In this document: positions 58,950-64,000 of the stretch, in pieces
How the letters are laid out: the number at the start of each line of letters is the position of its first letter
Position numbering within the stretch: the first letter of the stretch is position 1
Assembly: GCF_005377625.1 (NCBI RefSeq)
Contig: NZ_CP040098.1
Location: 1,240,001-1,304,000 of the forward strand
Source of the DNA: Desulfoglaeba alkanexedens ALDC
GTDB lineage: Bacteria > Desulfobacterota > Syntrophobacteria > Syntrophobacterales > DSM-9756
Length of the DNA: 64,000 bases
Reading direction: 5' to 3'
Notes under the pieces: generated by a model
Database searches by the model: none
Told to the model about the DNA's origin: nothing
The model's input: the letters and a program-made list of their open reading frames with translations, nothing else
Translations under genes and position numbers: made by a program

Positions 58950-59789
58950 TCAGCTGCTCGCACTGCTGTAATGGCGGACCGCGTAACGCCAGAGCCAGGC
59001 ACTGAGTCCGAAAAACACGGCGGCGATGACGGTGGACACGAAGGCGAGCAGCCATCCGGCACGGCCGAGCACGGCCGCGGCGGGGAAGGTGGTGATGAAG
59101 GCCACGGGCACTACGAAGGTGAGAAGCCCACGCATCCACTCGGGATAAACGGTCACGGGAAAGCGTCCCGTTTCGTACACGGCCAGAAACAGCTCGGTGA
59201 TGTTGTCGATCCGGACGAACCAGAAGCAGGTGGTCATCATCGCCAGCCAGATGCTGTAGAGGATGACGGAGCCGTTCAGGAGAAAGAGGGCGAACAGGGC
59301 GACATCTGGCGCTCGGGGGACGAGCCTGAGCCCGACGAGCCCGTACAGGCACACGGCGATTCCCACCAGAACATCGGCGAGGCGCCACACGGCCAGGTTT
59401 CGAAAGGTCGCCATGAACTGGCTGTTGACGGGCTTGACCAGAACGAAATCGAAGGTGCCCAGCCGCACCTGTTCCACCACGCGCACGAGGTTGGGCTGAA
59501 GCACGGCCTCGATGAGCCCATTGAAGAGTGTATAGAATCCAACCACCAGCAAGGCTTCGTGGTAGCTCCAGCCTCCCACGAAATCCCGGTGATGGAAAAA
59601 GATCTGGAGTCCCAAAAGCGCGAACGCGGTCCAGAAGACGCTCATCAACACGCTGGCGGCGAAATTCGCCCGGTATTCCATTTCCACGAGGAGGGAATTC
59701 TTGAAAAAGATTCCCACCAGGCGCACCGACTTGGAAAAGCCGGTCCCTCCCCGGTGAGGCGGTCGGTGATATTCACCTGCGGCTTTCAC
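58950..59789 (-). CDS. ABC-2 type permease subunit 2
   Basis: A 279-residue membrane protein with about six hydrophobic segments. It resembles the ABC-2 permeases of the PF06182 type ('LIEAVLQPNLVRVVEQVRLGTFDFVLVKPVNSQF' region shown in part: LGTFDFVLVKPVN). The start is three bases after the upstream permease stop. Two related permeases and one ATPase form an exporter; the cargo is unknown. Confidence 0.88.
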   Translation of the reverse strand: MKAAGEYHRPPHRGGTGFSKSVRLVGIFFKNSLLVEMEYRANFAASVLMSVFWTAFALLGLQIFFHHRDFVGGWSYHEALLVVGFYTLFNGLIEAVLQPNLVRVVEQVRLGTFDFVLVKPVNSQFMATFRNLAVWRLADVLVGIAVCLYGLVGLRLVPRAPDVALFALFLLNGSVILYSIWLAMMTTCFWFVRIDNITELFLAVYETGRFPVTVYPEWMRGLLTFVVPVAFITTFPAAAVLGRAGWLLAFVSTVIAAVFFGLSAWLWRYAVRHYSSASS

Positions 59790-59792
59790 CTC

Positions 59793-60581
59793 TCACGCTC
59801 CCACCGCACCGTAGCGCCGGACGCCCTTTTTCCACAGGACCTTGTAAAGGCCCCACCAAGCGATCACCCAGGCCGCCTGGATGATGAGCGAGCGGCACAA
59901 CGCGTCGGAACCCAGGCGCCCCAGCAGGATTTCCACCGGGAGCGACAGCATGTAACGAAAGGGAAGCAACGGCACCCATTCTTTCACGCCCGGCGGAAAC
60001 AGATCCAAGGGCGCAATAACGCCCCCCAGCATGAGAAGTCCCGCATACCACATTTCATTCAAGGCGAGCGATTGGGTGATCCAAAAGCTCAACAGCCCGA
60101 TGCAGTATTGCGATAGAAAGCGGACCGCCCAAGCCCCGGCCAAGGAGATTCCGAACCCAGCGAGGTGAACCGGTTCCGTTGCGTAACGAGTTCCCGGGAC
60201 CAGCAAAGCGGCGGCCGCGATCAACGGCACCACGGTGAGGATCCTGAAAACCTTGTCCGCCAAGTTCAAGGCGATGTGGTCGTGGATGGGATTGATGGGC
60301 CGCAGGAGTTTGGGGGAAAGCTCCCCGAGGCGAATCTCGCGGTCCAGGTCCCAGGCGACCCAGACGGTCGTCAGCTGCCGAACCAGCAGGATGGCCAGGT
60401 AGTAACTCACGAAATCGCCCGCCCCGTAGGAACCGACGGGACCCGACCGTGCCAGCGACAACCAGACGGTCATCATCACCAAGGGGAGGATATTCGCCAG
60501 GATCCAGATGACCATTCCGGCCCGGTATTCGAGGATCAATTCCCAGTTGGCCCTGAACAGGGCGAGGTATTTCCGGACCAT
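59793..60581 (-). CDS. ABC-2 type permease subunit 1
   Basis: A 262-residue membrane protein with about six hydrophobic segments. 'LDREIRLGELSPKLLRPINP' mirrors the equivalent cytoplasmic motif in its partner ('RLGTFDFVLVKPVN'), which supports a heterodimeric pair. It starts 12 bases after the ATPase stop. Confidence 0.88.
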   Translation of the reverse strand: MVRKYLALFRANWELILEYRAGMVIWILANILPLVMMTVWLSLARSGPVGSYGAGDFVSYYLAILLVRQLTTVWVAWDLDREIRLGELSPKLLRPINPIHDHIALNLADKVFRILTVVPLIAAAALLVPGTRYATEPVHLAGFGISLAGAWAVRFLSQYCIGLLSFWITQSLALNEMWYAGLLMLGGVIAPLDLFPPGVKEWVPLLPFRYMLSLPVEILLGRLGSDALCRSLIIQAAWVIAWWGLYKVLWKKGVRRYGAVGA

Positions 60582-60593
60582 GAGATCGATCCG

Positions 60594-61601
60594 CTATTCC
60601 AGGCCCGGTTCCGTCGCGGGCGGCCGGCGTCCGAACAGCTGGGAGACGATTTCTTCGACCGGCGGCTCTTCGATGGTCACGTCATCCAGGTCGAGGGTGG
60701 TGAGCAGCCTGGCCGCAGCTTCCGCTGCTTCCTTGCGCGGCACCCTCAAGACGGCCTTCACGCCGTTGCAGTGCCGAACCTCTCCAAAGACTTCCAACTC
60801 ATCCCGGCGACAAGGGGTTCGAAGGACGATTTTCAGTACTTTGTAAGGCGCCATCCGTTCCACCAACAGCCGCAGGTCGCCGTCGTAGACCAGTCGGCCC
60901 AGGTCGATCATAATCACGCGCCGGCAAAGTGCCGTCACATCGGCCATGTAGTGGCTCGTGAGTATCACCGTGGCTCCGAACCGCGCATTGTATTCGGCGA
61001 TGAATTCGCGGATCCTCACCTGCATGGTGACGTCCAGGCCGATGGTGGGCTCGTCCAGAAACAGAACCCGCGGGCGGTGGAGGAGCGCCGCCGCCAGTTC
61101 GCATTTCATCCGCTCCCCCAGGGACAGCTTTCGGACCTGTTTTCTGAGCAGGGGCTCCAGCTCCAAAAGTTCCACCAACTCCGAAAGCACAGCCTGGAAG
61201 TCTCCTTCTTCGATGTCGTAAACGGCCTGGTTCACCCGGAACGTTTCGATGGCCGGCAGATCCCAAAGCAGCTGATTCTTCTGGCCCATGACCAGAGTTA
61301 TTTGCTTGAGAAACCAAGGTGTCCTCTCATGAGGCCTGCCGTTTAAGATCGAGACCCGCCCGCCGGTCGGATACAGGAGGCCGGATAGGACCTTGAGCGT
61401 GGTGGTCTTTCCCGCCCCGTTGGGACCCAGGAAGCCCACCACTTCTCCCGATTCGATGGAAAAGGTGATCCCGTCGACGGCCTTTACATCCCGGTAGCGG
61501 CGGTTCACCAGGCTTCGCACAGACCCCAGAAGCCCCTCTTCCTTATGGTGGACCCGGTAGAACTTCTGCAGATTCTCCACTTCAATCTGAGGCACGGCCA
61601 T
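60594..61601 (-). CDS. ABC transporter ATP-binding protein
   Basis: A 335-residue ATPase. Walker A GPNGAGKTTT, Q-loop 'LVMGQKNQLLWDL', signature 'LSLGERMKCEL', Walker B '[12 protein letters not shown]' and H-loop 'LTSHYMADV'. A C-terminal extension of about 80 residues follows. First gene of the ATPase-permease-permease operon. Related exporters carry lipids, drugs or polysaccharides; the two glycosyltransferase loci nearby make a glycan cargo possible but unproven. Confidence 0.95.
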   Translation of the reverse strand: MAVPQIEVENLQKFYRVHHKEEGLLGSVRSLVNRRYRDVKAVDGITFSIESGEVVGFLGPNGAGKTTTLKVLSGLLYPTGGRVSILNGRPHERTPWFLKQITLVMGQKNQLLWDLPAIETFRVNQAVYDIEEGDFQAVLSELVELLELEPLLRKQVRKLSLGERMKCELAAALLHRPRVLFLDEPTIGLDVTMQVRIREFIAEYNARFGATVILTSHYMADVTALCRRVIMIDLGRLVYDGDLRLLVERMAPYKVLKIVLRTPCRRDELEVFGEVRHCNGVKAVLRVPRKEAAEAAARLLTTLDLDDVTIEEPPVEEIVSQLFGRRPPATEPGLE

Positions 61602-61651
61602 CTCCGGCGCTTACCACCCGCACTCCGATCGCCGCCCTTCGTCCAGCCTCG

Positions 61652-62221
61652 TCAGGTCAGCTCCTTTCCGATGGAAAATCCTTTGCCGAGAAATTCACCG
61701 ATCGCATAGTACTTCTGGGCCTGAGGCGTATAAACGATGGGCTGGATTTTCAAGATATCGGGTTTGCCCTCGTCGTCCAAGCACGATTCGTCCACCTTCA
61801 CGTCCATGATTTCCCCGACAAACTGGGTGTGGAGCCCCAATTCGTAGGTGTGAACCACATTGCATTCAAGTATCATGGGAAATTCCTTGACGTACGGAGC
61901 ATCCACTAATTCGCCTTTCACGGGAGTCAACCCCGCCACCTTGAACTTATCAGCGGACTTTCCCGAAGCGATCCCGAAGTAATCGGCTTCCTTCACATAG
62001 CGCGCCGAAGGCACGTTCAGGGTGTACGCCCGGCGTTCCATGATGTTCCCGTAGGTGTAGGCGGCCTTCCTGACGGAAACGGTCACGCAGGGAGGCTTGG
62101 AACAACAGATGCCGCCCCAGGCGATGGTCATGATGTTGGGATTGCCGTCCTTGTCGTAGGAACCCACGCACCAGACGGGGGTAGGGAAGACAATGGTTTC
62201 GGGACCGAAGGATTTCTTCAT
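61652..62221 (-). CDS. flavin reductase-like FMN-binding protein
   Basis: A 189-residue protein of the flavin-reductase/flavoredoxin family: 'VWCVGSYDKDGNPNIMTIAWGG', then 'SVRKAAYTYGNI', 'FTLNV'-like 'YTLNVPSARYVKEADYFG' and the C-terminal 'YYAIGEFLGKGF'. It binds FMN and passes electrons in anaerobes or reduces free flavin. The ATG at 62221 overlaps the P-type ATPase stop by four bases. The coupling to an ion pump is unexplained. Two adjacent cysteines (GGICCSKPPC) are noted. Confidence 0.9.
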   Translation of the reverse strand: MKKSFGPETIVFPTPVWCVGSYDKDGNPNIMTIAWGGICCSKPPCVTVSVRKAAYTYGNIMERRAYTLNVPSARYVKEADYFGIASGKSADKFKVAGLTPVKGELVDAPYVKEFPMILECNVVHTYELGLHTQFVGEIMDVKVDESCLDDEGKPDILKIQPIVYTPQAQKYYAIGEFLGKGFSIGKELT

Positions 62222-64000
62222 CGCGCACCTCCTTTTCCAACGACTCCTTCACATTTTCCGCGCCATCTAATAAGCGCTTTGGTCACCTCAAGAACAGGTA
62301 ATATGGTTACGGCGGCGAGAAGCACTACACCCCAATCAGAGATGCTTAATGAAAACGTGTGAAACGGCTGCTGTAAAAACGGAACATACACTATCAGGAG
62401 CAGGAGCATGGTTTCCCACATTATCGCCAGATTAAGCCACTTATTCCTGAAGAAACCAAGCGTGAACACGGAACGCTTGTCAGAACGAAAAGCATAAGAT
62501 TTGAAGAATTCGATAAGGGCGAGGGTGAGAAAGCATAAAGCTTGTGCCTCTATCATGCCTCTACCTGCATCCAGCGCCCACTTGAATACGCTCAGATTTA
62601 CCAGAAATGACCAAATTCCTCCGGTAGCTATCAGCAATACCACCGGCCTGGTGAATATACCCTGCCCGCGGGGGCGAGGCTTCTGCGTCATGATTCCCGG
62701 ATCGGGCGGGTCAACGGAAAGAGCGATGGCCGGTAAACCGTCGGTGGCCAGATTGACCCACAATATCTGAATCGCAACCAGCGGAATGGCTCCGGCCGGG
62801 AGTCCGATTAGCGGTCCGAAAAGGATAGCCCCAGCCATCACCAGTATCTCCCCCACATTGGCCGAAAGCAGGTACATCAGGTATTTCTTGATATTGTCAA
62901 ATATACCTCTGCCTTCCTCCACGGCGGCCACTATCGAGGCAAAATTGTCGTCAGTTAGAATCATATCGGCGGCCTCTTTGGCGACGTCGGTGCCGGTAAT
63001 GCCCATGGCAACGCCGATATCCGCTTTTTTTAAGGCCGGGGCGTCATTGACCCCGTCCCCGGTCATGGCCACGACGTGACCTCTCTTGGTCAAGGCTTCC
63101 ACCACCCGGAGCTTGTGGGCTGGAGAGACCCGTGCGTAGACTTCTATGTTCTCTACCTGTTTTTCAAGCTCTTCATGGCTCAGCCTGTCAAGCTCGGCAC
63201 CAGTCAGGACCAGCCCTCCCTTCAGCAATCCCAGATCTCTCGCTATAGCGACGGCTGTGATCTTGTAGTCACCGGTTATCATCACCGTTTTCACACCGGC
63301 TTGGTCACAAAGCTTTATGGCTTCTTTAGCCTCTTCTCGAGGCGGGTCAATCATGCCGACCAGTCCGACAAACACCATTTCCTGTTCCACGGTCTGGTCA
63401 ATTTCAAGGTCACCGGGAAGCCTTTTGTATGCCATGCCCAAAACCCTGAGGGCATCATCTGCCATAGCTTGAGCAATGGCCTGTATGTTTGCCCTCTCTG
63501 TGGCGGTCAACTCCCTTTCCTGTCCTTCTATGTAGATGCAATCGCAGGCGTTCAAAATCTCTTCTGGTGCTCCCTTGGAATAGGCTATCTTCCCATCCCC
63601 CGTACGGTGGATGGTGGTCATCCTTTTCCTTTCAGAAGAGAACGGGATTTCTCCGATGCGGGGAAACCGCTCAGTTACGTCTTTCTTCCACAAACCAGCT
63701 TTGGCGGCGGCTACCAATAAAGAGCCTTCGGTGGGGTCTCCCTTGATTGTCCAGGCACCATCGATATTATTGAGTGAAGTATCATTACATAGGATGCCGG
63801 TATTCAAGAGGACGTAAAGACTGTCTCCCTCTTTCGGCACAAAGGCTATACCATCTACCACAAATTCGCCTTCCGGTTCATATCCAGTGCCGGTAACATC
63901 GGTCAGCTTACCATCCGTGTATATGCGGCGAACGGTCATCTTGTTCTGGGTTAGCGTGCCGGTCTTATCTGTACAGATGAAAGTGGTACAGCCCAAAGTT
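62218..64000 (-). CDS. calcium-type P2A ATPase, N-terminal part outside window
   Basis: 594 codons run off the right edge. It begins mid-protein at 'TLGCTTFICTDKTGTLTQNK', the phosphorylation site. 'KGDPTEGSLLVAAAKAG' is the nucleotide-binding loop, and 'MTGDGVNDAPALKKADIGVA' and the C-terminal helices with 'QILWVNLATDGLPAIALSVDPP' follow. These features match the SERCA-like P2A group. The base composition looks lower in GC than most of the window, suggesting a separate history. It is translationally coupled to the flavin-reductase gene. Confidence 0.93.
   Translation of the reverse strand, partial: TLGCTTFICTDKTGTLTQNKMTVRRIYTDGKLTDVTGTGYEPEGEFVVDGIAFVPKEGDSLYVLLNTGILCNDTSLNNIDGAWTIKGDPTEGSLLVAAAKAGLWKKDVTERFPRIGEIPFSSERKRMTTIHRTGDGKIAYSKGAPEEILNACDCIYIEGQERELTATERANIQAIAQAMADDALRVLGMAYKRLPGDLEIDQTVEQEMVFVGLVGMIDPPREEAKEAIKLCDQAGVKTVMITGDYKITAVAIARDLGLLKGGLVLTGAELDRLSHEELEKQVENIEVYARVSPAHKLRVVEALTKRGHVVAMTGDGVNDAPALKKADIGVAMGITGTDVAKEAADMILTDDNFASIVAAVEEGRGIFDNIKKYLMYLLSANVGEILVMAGAILFGPLIGLPAGAIPLVAIQILWVNLATDGLPAIALSVDPPDPGIMTQKPRPRGQGIFTRPVVLLIATGGIWSFLVNLSVFKWALDAGRGMIEAQALCFLTLALIEFFKSYAFRSDKRSVFTLGFFRNKWLNLAIMWETMLLLLIVYVPFLQQPFHTFSLSISDWGVVLLAAVTILPVLEVTKALIRWRGKCEGVVGKGGAR

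Noticed and set aside
58905-60116. Plus-strand open frames opposite the ABC permeases, and the similar one at 60165-61346
   Set aside because: Antisense to well-defined ABC transporter genes; no motifs.

Overview
The window is a GC-rich bacterial chromosome segment with dense coding on both strands. The gene set points to an anaerobic, menaquinone-using member of the Desulfobacterota, most like the Syntrophobacteria. The pointers are the futalosine-pathway genes mqnB and mqnD, a CoA-transferase/GNAT fusion, a DUF3786 Fe-S protein, P-type ATPases with an HMA2 domain and a GH17-GT2 glucan synthase. This placement is inferred from gene families, not from an alignment.

Layout. 1-13 kb: a DUF5132/HMA2 pair (cut by the left edge), a PHP-glycosyltransferase fusion, PIN-PhoH, mqnB-mqnD, an unknown protein, and a cation P-type ATPase translationally coupled to a divergent SAM synthetase. 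13-19 kb: one giant UvrA with four ABC domains. 19-24 kb: an operon on the minus strand encoding the CoA-transferase/GNAT protein, a HAD phosphatase, MinC, MinD, MinE and a MoaD/ThiS-like carrier. 25-33 kb: purA, the stress pair hsp20-htpX with a divergent promoter to a DUF3786 gene, an unknown protein, FmdB, and ftsY followed by a CaiB-type CoA-transferase. 33.5-38.6 kb: a lexA-imuB-dnaE2 mutagenesis cassette. 39.4-51.8 kb: a plus-strand defence operon. 52-64 kb: a GH17-GT2 beta-glucan synthase, a three-gene GtrA/GT2/membrane glycosyltransferase operon, an ABC-2 exporter, and a calcium-type P-type ATPase (cut by the right edge) coupled to a flavin reductase.

The defence operon is the most unusual region. 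Its order is a broken Xre regulator, SNF2 helicase-DUF3883, AAA ATPase, TOPRIM-like protein, DUF1156 adenine methylase, DUF4258, DUF2283 and DUF499 ATPase. Most junctions are 4-bp ATGA overlaps. It resembles helicase-methylase-ATPase defence systems with an extra OLD-like ATPase/TOPRIM pair inside. The methylase gene has been entered at three sites by repeat elements, all without breaking the frame: a complete REP-associated Y1 (RAYT) transposase domain flanked by REP hairpins, a 71-bp palindromic element, and a REP doublet. The RAYT lies between the two halves of a zinc ribbon.

The gaps between genes are rich in repeats: five copies of a roughly 100-bp double-hairpin element, two MITE-like elements with GTAGCG ends, and heptanucleotide arrays. 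No tRNA, rRNA or CRISPR array was seen.
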